DNA from: DATJFQ01 sp035495555
GTDB taxonomy: Bacteria > Acidobacteriota > Vicinamibacteria > Vicinamibacterales > 2-12-FULL-66-21
DNA length: 64,000 bases
Direction: 5' to 3'
Assembly: GCA_035495555.1 (NCBI GenBank)
Contig: DATJFQ010000077.1
Coordinates: 79,456-143,455 of the forward strand
Shown here: positions 7,446 through 16,171 of the stretch, piece after piece
How the letters are laid out: each line of letters starts with the position of its first letter
Position numbering within the stretch: the first letter of the stretch is position 1
The notes under the pieces: model-generated
What the model was told of the DNA's origin: nothing
The model's database searches: none
Seen by the model: only the letters and a program-made list of their open reading frames with translations
Translations under genes and position numbers: made by a program

Positions 7446-9893
7446 ATGTCTGCCGTCCATGACCTCCGCGATGCCTGGCGCGGGCTGCTGCGCGACCGGC
7501 TGTATGCATTCACCACCCTCGGCACCCTCGCGCTGACCCTCGGCGCCGCCACAGCCGTCTTCTCGATCGTCAACGGCGTTCTCCTCCGGCCCCTTCAATA
7601 TCCCCATCCCCAGGCGCTCGTCTCGATGCGGGAGGTCGTTCCCGGCATCGTGGATCGCTATCCAACGCTGCCGGTGACCCCGCGGCATTTCGATGTGTGG
7701 CGTCAGCGCGCGAGGTCGTTCGCCTCGATGGCCGAAATGGACTGGCGCACGTCGACGCTGACCGGAGCCGGGGACCCGGTGCAACTGGTGGTGCTCCGGT
7801 CGTCCGGGACGTTGTTCGACGTCCTGCAGCTTCCGGTGGCGGTGGGCCGCGGTCTCGTACGCGACGACGAAAATCCCGACCACCCGCGGGTCACGGTGAT
7901 CAGCGACCGCCTCTGGCGCGAGCGATTCGGCGCGGATCGGCAGGTGTTGGGCAGGAATGTGACGCTCGGCGGCACGCAGTACACCGTGGTCGGCGTCCTT
8001 CCGGCCGGCGTGTCTTTGCCCGATCTCCGCGCCCTTGGCGATTCGGGCACCCTCAACAGCAAGGTCGCGGCGATCGTTCCGTTCCGGATCAAGCTCGAAG
8101 ATTTCGACTGGATGGGAGAGTTCAACTACGGAGTCGTCGCGCGGTTGAACCCGGGCGTGACGCTTCAGCAGGCCCGGGCGGAGATGGACGTCATCCAGGG
8201 CGCCGTCGCGGAGATCGCCGCGCGCGAGACCCACGAGCAAACGGAACTGCGCGCCTGGGTCATGCCGCTCGAAGAAGTCATCGTCGGCTCCTCGCGCCGG
8301 GCGTTACTGTTGCTGCTCGGCGCCGTGATTGCGGTCCTGCTCATTGCGTGCGCGAACCTGGCAAACCTGACGCTCACGCGAACCGTCGCGCGTCTGCGCG
8401 ATTCGGCGGTGCGCGGGGCGCTTGGCGCGAGCCGATGGGATCTCGTACGCGCCGTCTTTGTCGAGCAGTTGTCGCTGGCGGCGGCGGGCGGCCTCGCGGG
8501 GCTGCTCGTCGCGCGCGCCGCGCTGAAGGCGTTCGTGACGACGGCGCCGGTCAGTCTGCCGCGAGTATCTGAAGTCTCGATCGACATGGGCGCGGCGGCG
8601 TTCGCGATCGTGATCACCACCGTCGCGGCGGTCGTCGTCGCGCTGCTGCCCGCCATTCGGGTAGGCCGCGGCGACCTCGAGTCCGTTTTGCGCAGCGGCG
8701 GCCGTGCCGCGGATCGCGGCGGCCAGCGGGTTCGCGGCGTGCTGCTCGCCGCGCAGGTGGCGTTGTGCGTGACCCTGCTGGCCGCAACGGCGCTCTTCGT
8801 CTCCAGCCTCTCCCGGCTGCTGCACGTCGACACCGGGTTCACGCCCGAAGGGGCGGCGCTCGTGGAGATTGCGCCCGTGTCGTCGCGCTATCCGGACGCG
8901 AAGGCCCGCGCCACGCTCTACGATCGCGTCCTCGACCGCGTCCATCAGATTGCTGCCGTCTCAGCGGCGTCCTGGACGTCAGCGCTGCCGCTCACGGGAG
9001 AGACGTGGGTCGACAAGATCGTGCGCCGCGACGGGCCCGCGCACGACGAAGCGGGATCGAGCGCCAATTTCCGCTTCATCGGCCCGGAATACTTTGGCGC
9101 GATCGGAATGCCGCTCCTGCGCGGACGCGACTTCGAGCAGACGGACCGAAAGCACACGGCCGTCCCGGCGATCCTGTCGGAGCGCGCCGCGCGACTCTTC
9201 TGGCCAGGCGAGAACCCGATCGGCCGCCGCTTCACGCGTTCGGATCCGGACCAGCCGTTCGAGATCGTCGGCATCGTCCCGGATGGCCGCGTGACGGAAC
9301 TCGAGCAGCAATCGCCGTTGATGGTGTACCTGCCGTACTGGTTCAACAACGAAGGGAAATCCATCCTCGTGTTCCGCACGCGCGGCGATGCGGCGGCCGT
9401 GCTGCCTCAGATTCGCCGGATCGTCTCCGAAGTGGACCCCGACATCGCCATCGCCCGAACGGCGCCGCTTCAGGACGTCGTCGACTCCGCGGTCGAAGGC
9501 CGGCGATATCAGGCATCGCTCTTCACGGCGTTCGGTGCCGTGGCGCTGATGATTGCGCTGATCGGCGTGTATGCGACGACCGCTTACGGGATCTCGACGC
9601 GCCGCCGTGAGATGAACATCCGCGTCGCGCTCGGCGCTCGCGCGTCCCAGGTGTTCGCGCTCGTGCTGAGGCAGAGCACGGTCCCGGTGCTTGCCGGCGT
9701 GTGCCTGGGCATCGTCGGAGCGCTCGCGATCGGGGGCGTCATTGCGAGCCAGCTCTTCGAGGTCAGGCCGCGCGACCCGGGCGTGCTCGCGGCCGTCGCA
9801 TTGCTCGTGACACTCGCGGGCGCCGTATCCGCTGCGATCGCGACACGCCGCGGCGTGCGGCTCGATCCGGCCGCGGCACTCCGCGACGAGTAG
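7446..9893 (+). CDS. Acidobacterial duplicated orphan permease (ADOP), MacB/FtsX type
   Basis: An 815-residue inner-membrane protein made of two MacB-like permease modules. It has an N-terminal membrane helix typical of the family (TAVFSIVNGVLLRPLQYPHP), a periplasmic MacB_PCD domain, an FtsX core of three helices (about residues 280-420), a second periplasmic domain and a second FtsX core (about 690-810). It matches the ADOP family (TIGR03434), which is greatly expanded in Acidobacteria. No ATPase gene is adjacent, hence 'orphan'. The substrate is unknown; MacB relatives act by mechanotransmission or export of peptides and lipoproteins. It is one of the best lineage markers in the window. 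Confidence 0.92.
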   Translation: MSAVHDLRDAWRGLLRDRLYAFTTLGTLALTLGAATAVFSIVNGVLLRPLQYPHPQALVSMREVVPGIVDRYPTLPVTPRHFDVWRQRARSFASMAEMDWRTSTLTGAGDPVQLVVLRSSGTLFDVLQLPVAVGRGLVRDDENPDHPRVTVISDRLWRERFGADRQVLGRNVTLGGTQYTVVGVLPAGVSLPDLRALGDSGTLNSKVAAIVPFRIKLEDFDWMGEFNYGVVARLNPGVTLQQARAEMDVIQGAVAEIAARETHEQTELRAWVMPLEEVIVGSSRRALLLLLGAVIAVLLIACANLANLTLTRTVARLRDSAVRGALGASRWDLVRAVFVEQLSLAAAGGLAGLLVARAALKAFVTTAPVSLPRVSEVSIDMGAAAFAIVITTVAAVVVALLPAIRVGRGDLESVLRSGGRAADRGGQRVRGVLLAAQVALCVTLLAATALFVSSLSRLLHVDTGFTPEGAALVEIAPVSSRYPDAKARATLYDRVLDRVHQIAAVSAASWTSALPLTGETWVDKIVRRDGPAHDEAGSSANFRFIGPEYFGAIGMPLLRGRDFEQTDRKHTAVPAILSERAARLFWPGENPIGRRFTRSDPDQPFEIVGIVPDGRVTELEQQSPLMVYLPYWFNNEGKSILVFRTRGDAAAVLPQIRRIVSEVDPDIAIARTAPLQDVVDSAVEGRRYQASLFTAFGAVALMIALIGVYATTAYGISTRRREMNIRVALGARASQVFALVLRQSTVPVLAGVCLGIVGALAIGGVIASQLFEVRPRDPGVLAAVALLVTLAGAVSAAIATRRGVRLDPAAALRDE

Positions 9894-9957
9894 CACTCTC
9901 GCGTTGCGAAATGCGGGGTGGACACGGTGGCCGCTCTCGTTGTGTCGACGAAATCGC

Positions 9958-9963
9958 TAAGAT
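9958..9963 (+). promoter_or_regulatory. -10-like box TAAGAT ahead of the histidine kinase
   Basis: TAAGAT ends 6 bases before the GTG at 9970. The intervening GGAAGA could also act as a weak Shine-Dalgarno sequence, so both leaderless and leadered starts are possible. Confidence 0.35.
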
Positions 9964-9969
9964 GGAAGA

Positions 9970-10869
9970 GTGATTTCGGGTCGCCGCCGGAGGGCGCTTT
10001 TCTTCAGCATCCTCGGGATCTGCCTCGTCGTCCTCGCCGTCACGCTCAATGTGAGCTGGCTGATTCTCAATTGGCGCGAAGGCGTCCTCGCGCTGCTCGG
10101 TTTCATCTTCTTCCTGCTCATCATTGCCGGGCTGGTGCTCAACACCATTTTCCTGGTCAGGGAAATCCGCCGCAACGAGCAGCACGATTCCTTCATCAAC
10201 GCGGTCACGCACGAACTCAAGACGCCGGTCGCGTCGATCCGCCTCTATCTTCAGACCCTGCAATCGCGCGAGCTGCCCGACGACAAGCGGCAGGAGTTCT
10301 ATCGCATCATGCTGCAGGACAGCGATCGCCTGCTGCACACCATCGAGCAGGTCCTCCGCGCGGGCGCGACCGGGTCGCGCCTGCGGCGGTCGGCGCGCGT
10401 GCGACTGGACCTGTCCGAGATCGCGCGCGAATGCGTTGATCTCGCCCGCACCCGGTATCACCTGCCGCCCGAATCGCTCCAGTTCGCCAGCGAGGCGCGC
10501 TCGCCGATGGTGCTCGGCGACGGCGACGAGCTGAAAGCGGCCGTCTTCAACCTGATCGACAACGCGATCAAGTATTCGGAGCCGCCGCCGCAGGTGCGCG
10601 TGCAGATCGAGGAGATGGGCAATCAAAAGCTGGCGGTCCGCGTGACGGACCGCGGCGTCGGCATTTCGCCGGTGGACCTGAAACGCATTTTCAAGCGGTT
10701 CTATCGGGTGCCGCCGAGCGTGGCGCTGCGAACCAAAGGGAGCGGACTGGGCTTGTTCATCGTCCGCTCCGTTGCGAAGAAGCATGGCGGCCGCGCCTAC
10801 GCGGAGAGCGCGGGAGCCGGGCAGGGCAGCACGTTCACGCTGCAGTTGCCAGCCGCGCCGCCGGCATGA
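9970..10869 (+). CDS. Sensor histidine kinase, two membrane helices, no HAMP or PAS domain
   Basis: A 299-residue membrane kinase. Two hydrophobic helices (about residues 10-30 and 38-62) are joined by a very short loop, so there is almost no periplasmic sensor domain; it may sense within the membrane or through a partner. The HisKA motif is AVTHELKTPV, with the phospho-accepting His near residue 80. The HATPase domain shows the N box (NLIDNAIKYS), G1 (DRGVGI) and G2 (GSGLGLF). The stop overlaps the ATG of the response regulator gene by 4 bases (ATGA), indicating translational coupling. The start is the GTG at 9970. Confidence 0.9.
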   Translation: MISGRRRRALFFSILGICLVVLAVTLNVSWLILNWREGVLALLGFIFFLLIIAGLVLNTIFLVREIRRNEQHDSFINAVTHELKTPVASIRLYLQTLQSRELPDDKRQEFYRIMLQDSDRLLHTIEQVLRAGATGSRLRRSARVRLDLSEIARECVDLARTRYHLPPESLQFASEARSPMVLGDGDELKAAVFNLIDNAIKYSEPPPQVRVQIEEMGNQKLAVRVTDRGVGISPVDLKRIFKRFYRVPPSVALRTKGSGLGLFIVRSVAKKHGGRAYAESAGAGQGSTFTLQLPAAPPA

Positions 10870-11588
10870 GGGCAGCCGTGGCGCAGCGCGTGCTCATCGT
10901 CGAGGACGAGCAACATCTGGCCGAAGGGGTTCGGTTCAACCTCGAGGCCGAAGGCTACGAGGCGCAGGTCGTGGAGACCGGCGAGAGCGCGCTCGCGCGG
11001 ATCCTCGAAAGCGGCGAGCGATACGACCTGATCGTGCTCGACGTGATGCTGCCCGGCATCGATGGATTTCAGGTCGCCACGGAACTCCGCAAGCGGCGGC
11101 AGTTCGTGCCGGTGCTGATGCTGACCGCACGCGGACGGCCGGAGGATGTGCTGAAGGGGTTCGACGCGGGCGCCGACGACTACCTGGCGAAGCCCGCCGA
11201 GCTGCCGATCCTGCTCGCGCGCATCGGAAGCCTGCTGCGGCGCAGCGAGTGGTCTCGTCGTACCACCCACGAGCGGTACGAGTTCGGCGATACGAGCATC
11301 GACTTCGCGAACCTGCAGTTGACGGTCGGATCGCGAGTCTTCCCGCTGACGCTCATGGAAGCCAACCTGCTGCGATACCTGGTGGATCACGAAGGGCAGG
11401 CCGTTTCCAGGAAGGCGATGCTCGAGCACGTCTGGGGCCTGCGCGAAGACACGGACACGCGCGCAATCGACAACTTCCTTGTCCGCCTTCGGCGATATAT
11501 CGAGAAGGAGCCCTCGCACCCGCGGCACCTGCTCACGGTCCGGGGAGTCGGGTACAGGTTCGTGCGCGAACCCGAAGGGTTGTCGTGA
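10866..11588 (+). CDS. OmpR/PhoB-family response regulator
   Basis: A 240-residue transcription factor partner of the preceding kinase. The receiver domain has the acidic pair (IVEDE), the phospho-acceptor Asp in LIVLDVMLPG (about residue 58), the conserved Thr (MLTARG) and Lys (KPAELPI). The C-terminal winged-helix domain (about 140-235) includes the usual LTLMEANLLRYL and RAIDNFLVRLRRYIE segments. The end of the gene overlaps the GTG of the TonB-dependent receptor gene by 4 bases. The regulator probably controls uptake genes, including its own operon (inference). Confidence 0.93.
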   Translation: MRAAVAQRVLIVEDEQHLAEGVRFNLEAEGYEAQVVETGESALARILESGERYDLIVLDVMLPGIDGFQVATELRKRRQFVPVLMLTARGRPEDVLKGFDAGADDYLAKPAELPILLARIGSLLRRSEWSRRTTHERYEFGDTSIDFANLQLTVGSRVFPLTLMEANLLRYLVDHEGQAVSRKAMLEHVWGLREDTDTRAIDNFLVRLRRYIEKEPSHPRHLLTVRGVGYRFVREPEGLS

Positions 11589-13810
11589 TTGCGGTTGCGC
11601 TGCTCCTGGCTGCCCCTGCCTTTCACAGCGCACGCCTTCCGGCGTGCACGGCAGCGGCCGTCATCACGTGCGCCTCAGTGCAGCAGTCCCATGTCGTCCA
11701 TGTTCACGGAGTGATCGTTGACGCGACCGGTGCCGCCGTGACAGGAGCGGACGTTCGCGCGTCGGCGTCGGGCGCCTCCGCGCATGCGGTCAGCGCCGCG
11801 GACGGGTCCTGGGCGCTCTCGATCGACGGGCTGCCGCCAGTCGAGATCACGGTCTCGTTGGCAGGCTTTCAGGACGTGACACGTACCGTCACCAACCCGG
11901 ACGCCGAGGTGCGTATTCAGCTCGTGCCACAGGGGATCACCGAACGCGTGACGGTTACCGGAGACGCGGAGCAACGCCTCGTGGTTCGATCCAGTGCGAC
12001 CATCGTCGATCGACAGACACTCGCCGACGCCCCTGCGCTTGCGCTCGACGAACAACTCCGCGTGGTGCCCGGCTTCAGCCTGTTCCGCCGCACGTCGTCA
12101 CTCGTGGCCAATCCGACCGCGCAGGGCGTGACGCTGCGCGGCATGTCGGCGTCCGGGGCGAGCCGCACGCTGGTGGTTGCCGACGGTGTGCCGCTGAACG
12201 ACCCGTTCGGCGCGTGGGTCTACTGGGATCGCATCCCCGCAGCCGCGCTCGACGCTGTGGTGGTCAGCCGTGGCGCCGCGAGCGACGTGCACGGCAATGA
12301 CGCCCTGGGCGGCGTCATCGATATCAACCTTCGCACGGCGCCTGGCGCGGACGTGCGGATCGACGGTGGAAATCAGGGAACCTCTCGCGTATCAGCTTTT
12401 GGCGGAGCCTCTGCGCGCAACGTGCTGTTTGGCGCTGCTGCGGAATCACTGCGCACCGACGGCTACGTCGTCGTCGCTCCCGAGTCGCGGGGCAGCATCG
12501 ATGTTCCCGCGGGTGTCCAGGCCCGGAGCGCGCTCGGCTGGATCAGCGTCCGGTCCGGGCCCTTTCAGATTGACTCCCGTGGCGGGTACTTCAGCGAAGA
12601 CCGCAACAACGGCACGCCGGCGCAGGTCAACGCAACCATCTCCCGATGGGGTGCGGCGACCGTCCGCGGATCTGCAGCCGGAGGGGCGTGGGAGGCGCGA
12701 GTTGACTCGACCTCGACGAGCTATCGTCAGACGTTTTCGGCGGTGAACGCCGCGCGCGATGCCGAACGCCTGACGAGCCTTCAATGGGTCGCTGCGTCGA
12801 CGACCGGCGCCGCGGTGACGTGGATCAGAGCCCGCACCAGAACGTCGGTCCTCCTCACCGCATCTACGCGCTACTGGAGTGCGGACCTCGAGGAGGCGTC
12901 AGTCGCTCCGAGCGGTGCCACCAACCCTTCCGTCCTGACGCCGGCGTGGCAGCGCTCGGACGAAGTCGCGTTTCAGGGCCGGCTCGATGTCTCCTCACGC
13001 ACAGCACTGGAGGCCGGCGCCAGAGTCGAGGCCTTTCGATCCAGCCTGCGCGAGCCCTCGGCGGTGACTGCCACCGCTTACGCGTTCGATCCAAGACTCG
13101 CGTTCTCGTGGCAGGTCACAGCAGGTGAAACGGTGCGCGTGTCGTGGCTGAGCGGATTCCGCGGACCCACGATGAACGAGCTGTATCGATCGTTCCGGGT
13201 GGGCAATGCCATCACGCTCGCCAACGCTGCACTGGATCCGGAGCGGACGTGGGGTCCGGAGGCGGCTTTCACCTCGCAGCGCGGCGCGTGGACGACGCGC
13301 GCGATCGTTTACGCAACGAAATTGAGCGACGCCATCTACAGCCGTACGCTGTCGTCCGGCGCGACGATCATGCGGCAGCGCAGCAACGCAGGTGCGCGCG
13401 CGCTCGGAACAGAACTCGAGGCGGAATGGCGCGCGACCCCCGGCGTGTCGCTCTCGTCGTCGTGGGCGATCGGCGATTCGAGGTTCATTGCAGGCGATCT
13501 CGACGGGAAGCGGATCCCGCAGGTGCCCGGAGTGCAGGGCGCGATCGGCGCCCGATTCTCACGGGCCCGGCTGAACGGCGCCGTCGATATCCGCATCTTC
13601 AGCTCGCAGTTCGACGATGACGTGAACGCGTTCAAGTTGCGCGCCGGGTCGGTCACGGCGGCTCGTCTCGGCTGGGATGCCACGCGGCATGTCGATGTGT
13701 TCGGCGCCATCGAGAACGCGTTCGATGCGGACATCGACACCGGCCGCACACCGATACGAACCGTAGGAGCGCCGCGAACCGGGCGCGCTGGACTCAGAAT
13801 CCGTTTCTAG
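11585..13810 (+). CDS. TonB-dependent outer-membrane receptor with N-terminal CNA-like domain
   Basis: A 741-residue outer-membrane receptor. The GTG start overlaps the response-regulator stop (GTGA). It is followed by a signal-peptide-like N-terminus, then a carboxypeptidase-regulatory/CNA-B-like domain (VIVDATGAAVTGADV onward, about residues 45-125), a plug domain (LRGMSASGASRTLVVADGV, NDALGGVIDI) and a beta-barrel. It ends in GRAGLRIRF, a typical terminal aromatic residue for outer-membrane insertion. The ligand is unknown. No transport partner is adjacent apart from the two-component pair, which makes a coupled sense-regulate-uptake operon. Confidence 0.9.
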   Translation: MIAVALLLAAPAFHSARLPACTAAAVITCASVQQSHVVHVHGVIVDATGAAVTGADVRASASGASAHAVSAADGSWALSIDGLPPVEITVSLAGFQDVTRTVTNPDAEVRIQLVPQGITERVTVTGDAEQRLVVRSSATIVDRQTLADAPALALDEQLRVVPGFSLFRRTSSLVANPTAQGVTLRGMSASGASRTLVVADGVPLNDPFGAWVYWDRIPAAALDAVVVSRGAASDVHGNDALGGVIDINLRTAPGADVRIDGGNQGTSRVSAFGGASARNVLFGAAAESLRTDGYVVVAPESRGSIDVPAGVQARSALGWISVRSGPFQIDSRGGYFSEDRNNGTPAQVNATISRWGAATVRGSAAGGAWEARVDSTSTSYRQTFSAVNAARDAERLTSLQWVAASTTGAAVTWIRARTRTSVLLTASTRYWSADLEEASVAPSGATNPSVLTPAWQRSDEVAFQGRLDVSSRTALEAGARVEAFRSSLREPSAVTATAYAFDPRLAFSWQVTAGETVRVSWLSGFRGPTMNELYRSFRVGNAITLANAALDPERTWGPEAAFTSQRGAWTTRAIVYATKLSDAIYSRTLSSGATIMRQRSNAGARALGTELEAEWRATPGVSLSSSWAIGDSRFIAGDLDGKRIPQVPGVQGAIGARFSRARLNGAVDIRIFSSQFDDDVNAFKLRAGSVTAARLGWDATRHVDVFGAIENAFDADIDTGRTPIRTVGAPRTGRAGLRIRF

Positions 13811-13834
13811 CGGCTGACCACACGCACACGCGCG

Positions 13835-15169
13835 TCAGCGGCTGAGGGTCGAAGGACCGCGGCGCCGGCGCCGACGACGGCGGCGCGCTATCGGGAAGTG
13901 CTCGATCTCGGCGTCGTCGACGTGATCCTGATGCGGCTGCGCCTCCAATTCGCGCCAGTGCGCGACCGCGTCCGGACGGTTGCCATGAATTTCCAGCCAG
14001 GTCAGCGCTTCGCGGAAGACGTGCCGGTGGAGGAGCGCGCGCTGGGCGCGAACGGGGGCCTGCGTCTCGAGCAAACGCGGCTGCACGGCGAGGATCTGCT
14101 GCAGGTGCTCGACGTCGCGTCGCGGGACCGTCAGCATCCCGAGCTCGATCCGGCGCTCCGCTGCGTCTGCCGAGAAGCGCGGACGCCGGCCTGCGAGGCC
14201 GAGCGGGACCAGGATGGTGCCGGCGAGAATCGCATTCGTCAGCGTCTCCGGCGCGGCGCCGTACTCACGCCGGAACTGGTCGAGACGTGAGACGGACTCC
14301 CACAACTCTTCCGGGGCGTCGTCGAGTTCCGGCGTGATGGCGCCCAGAAGACGGGTCTCCTTCAGGAGATCGAGGCTCGCTTCCGCGAATCCGGAGCGGA
14401 GGATCTTGTAGTACTCCTCCATGAGGCGCGCGGGCGCGCTGCGGTTGATCTCGTGGCGGTCGGTCTCGATCGCCTCGCGGATGGGATCGTCGATCGCGAA
14501 CCCGAGGCGCGCCGCGAAGACGACCGCGCGGAGCATTCGCACCGGATCTTCGAGAAAGCGCAGGTGCGGCTCGCCGATGGACCGAATCACGCGCGCCTCG
14601 AGATCGTGCAGGCCCCCGACGTAGTCGATGATCGAGAACGTCGAGATGTCGTAGAAGAGCGCGTTGATCGTGAAGTCGCGGCGGAAGGCGTCTTCCTCGG
14701 GTGTGCCGAACGTGTTGTCGCGATGGATCAGGCGATCGTGCGCGCGGACTCTGGCGAAGTGGGTGCCCTGTGCTTCGGCAACCTCGGCGGGCGTGTGGCC
14801 GGGCGCGGGCTCCGGCGTGGCTTCGATCGCTTCGTCGACGTCGGGTTGGAGCTCCGTCGGATCCACCTGACGCCGGAACGTGGCGACCTCGATTGTCTTC
14901 TGGCCGAACTTGACGTGCGCGAGCCGGAACCGCCGGCCGATGATCCAGCAATTGCGGAACAGCTTCTTGACCTGTTGGGGATGGGCCGACGTCCCGATGT
15001 CGAAGTCCTTCGGGCGGCGGCCGAGCAGGAGATCGCGCACGCTCCCGCCGACGAGATATGCGACGTAGTGGTGTTCGTGGAGCCTATAGAGGACCTTGAG
15101 GGCGTCAGGATCAATGTCACGCCGCGAAATCGTGTGCGCAGATCGCGGCACGACGATCGGTTCCACCAT
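13835..15169 (-). CDS. pcnB: Polynucleotide adenylyltransferase (class II poly(A) polymerase/CCA-adding type)
   Basis: Adds A tails to RNA 3' ends, promoting degradation; a tRNA CCA-adding role is an alternative. It is about 444 residues from the ATG at 15169. The nucleotidyltransferase head motif is VGGSVRDLLLGR, followed by the catalytic DFDIGT. The flexible-loop segment RRDFTINALFYDI and the RNA-binding helical domain follow. The C-terminus has a run of ten arginines, likely RNA binding. I chose 15169 over two further upstream starts because a TATAAT box (minus strand, 15177-15182) overlaps the next upstream ATG and would put the transcript start near 15169. Confidence 0.9.
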   Translation of the reverse strand: MVEPIVVPRSAHTISRRDIDPDALKVLYRLHEHHYVAYLVGGSVRDLLLGRRPKDFDIGTSAHPQQVKKLFRNCWIIGRRFRLAHVKFGQKTIEVATFRRQVDPTELQPDVDEAIEATPEPAPGHTPAEVAEAQGTHFARVRAHDRLIHRDNTFGTPEEDAFRRDFTINALFYDISTFSIIDYVGGLHDLEARVIRSIGEPHLRFLEDPVRMLRAVVFAARLGFAIDDPIREAIETDRHEINRSAPARLMEEYYKILRSGFAEASLDLLKETRLLGAITPELDDAPEELWESVSRLDQFRREYGAAPETLTNAILAGTILVPLGLAGRRPRFSADAAERRIELGMLTVPRRDVEHLQQILAVQPRLLETQAPVRAQRALLHRHVFREALTWLEIHGNRPDAVAHWRELEAQPHQDHVDDAEIEHFPIARRRRRRRRRGPSTLSR

Positions 15170-15176
15170 CGCGGGC

Positions 15177-15182
15177 ATTATA
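15177..15182 (-). promoter_or_regulatory. Consensus -10 box TATAAT for pcnB
   Basis: On the minus strand a perfect TATAAT is followed after 7 bases by ATG (15169). There is no ribosome-binding sequence between, so a leaderless mRNA is likely. Confidence 0.5.
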
Positions 15183-15252
15183 GCACCGGCGGTGCGTCGG
15201 TCAGTGTTAACTGCAACACACACAGGCATTTAGCGTGTGCTTCCCGCTGTGC

Positions 15253-15258
15253 TACTAT
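15253..15258 (+). promoter_or_regulatory. -10-like box TACTAT for the TPR-like gene
   Basis: TACTAT is separated by 6 bases from the ATG at 15265. No Shine-Dalgarno sequence fits between. It is divergent from the pcnB box about 70 bases away. Confidence 0.4.
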
Positions 15259-15264
15259 CGCGGG

Positions 15265-16062
15265 ATGCTCGCGCGAACGGCCGCGCTCCTGGTGGCGCTC
15301 GGCACGGTGGCCGCCCGTCCGCCGGACCAGCTCGCGACCGCGCGGCGGTTGTACAACCAGGGGCAGTACGACCAGGCGCTCACGGCGGCCCACGATGCGG
15401 AGTCGGACCCTGCGAGCGTGTCTTCCGCCCGGCTGGTGATTGGCCGCATCCGGCTCGAACGCTATCGCCGCACGGCGGACGGGGCCGATCTTGCGGACGC
15501 GCGCACCGCGCTCCGCGGTGTCGACCCGCACGCGCTCGATGCGCGTGAACGGACCGAGCTGCAGGTCGGACTCGCCGAAATCCTCTATCTCGACAACCGG
15601 TTTGGCGCCGCGGCGGAGATGCTCGAGCCCGTACTCGACGTGACGGGGATTCTGGGCGCGGATGGCCACGAGCGCGCGCTCGACTGGTGGGCCACGTCGC
15701 TCGATCGTCAGGCGCAGACGCTCGCCGCCGGGGCTCGCGTGCCCGTCTATCAGCGGATCGGGCGTCTCATGGACGACGAGTTGCGGCGCAATCCGGCGTC
15801 GTCTGTGGCCAATTACTGGACCGCGGCTGCCGCGCGCGGCGCCGGCGATCTGGATCGCGCGATGGCGGCCGCCTCCGCCGCGTGGGTACGGGCGGGCATC
15901 ACGGCCGATCGCGGGGCCGCGCTCCGCGCGGACATCGATCGGCTGGTCACGACCGCGGTCATCCCCGAGCGCGCAGCGCGCGGCACCGCGCGGGACAAGC
16001 CTCAGGCCGTGGCCGATATGATGACCGACTGGGAAGCGTTCAAGAGTGCGTGGAGCAAGTAG
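15265..16062 (+). CDS. Exported TPR-like protein of unknown function
   Basis: A 265-residue protein with a short hydrophobic N-terminus (about residues 2-20), likely a signal peptide or anchor. The rest is Ala-rich and helical with TPR-like pairs (LYNQGQYDQALTAAHDAE, LEILYLDNRFGAAAEML-like segment, AAARGAGDLDRAMAAA). Such proteins usually serve as scaffolds. The start at 15265 is preferred because a TACTAT box ends 6 bases before it. The gene is divergent from pcnB and convergent with polA, so no operon partner is suggested. The function is unknown. Confidence 0.7.
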   Translation: MLARTAALLVALGTVAARPPDQLATARRLYNQGQYDQALTAAHDAESDPASVSSARLVIGRIRLERYRRTADGADLADARTALRGVDPHALDARERTELQVGLAEILYLDNRFGAAAEMLEPVLDVTGILGADGHERALDWWATSLDRQAQTLAAGARVPVYQRIGRLMDDELRRNPASSVANYWTAAAARGAGDLDRAMAAASAAWVRAGITADRGAALRADIDRLVTTAVIPERAARGTARDKPQAVADMMTDWEAFKSAWSK

Positions 16063-16075
16063 CGCCACGCAAGAT

Positions 16076-16164
16076 AACTCCCAACTCCCAATTCAGTTCC
16101 CTATTCCCAATTCGATCAGTTGGAAGTTTTGAGAGTTGGGCGTTGGGAGCTGGGCGTTTAAGTC
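16076..16164. repeat. Inverted GGGAATT-family array between convergent genes
   Basis: The left arm has AACTCCC/AATTCCC units. The right arm, after a loop of about 15 bases, has GTTGGG/GGGAGCT units. It occupies the whole gap between the TPR-like gene and polA, which converge here. The predicted hairpin has no T-tract, so classical termination is not evident. Confidence 0.85.
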
Positions 16165-16171
16165 AGTTCGA

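Noticed and set aside
10772..11584. N-terminal extension of the TonB receptor frame into the response-regulator gene
   Set aside because: The extension reads Arg-rich nonsense over a clear response regulator. The GTG at 11585 starts a signal-peptide-like segment.
16076..16164. Bidirectional intrinsic terminator between TPR-like gene and polA
   Set aside because: The hairpin is imperfect, AT-rich in the arms and lacks T-tracts on both sides. Retained only as a repeat array.
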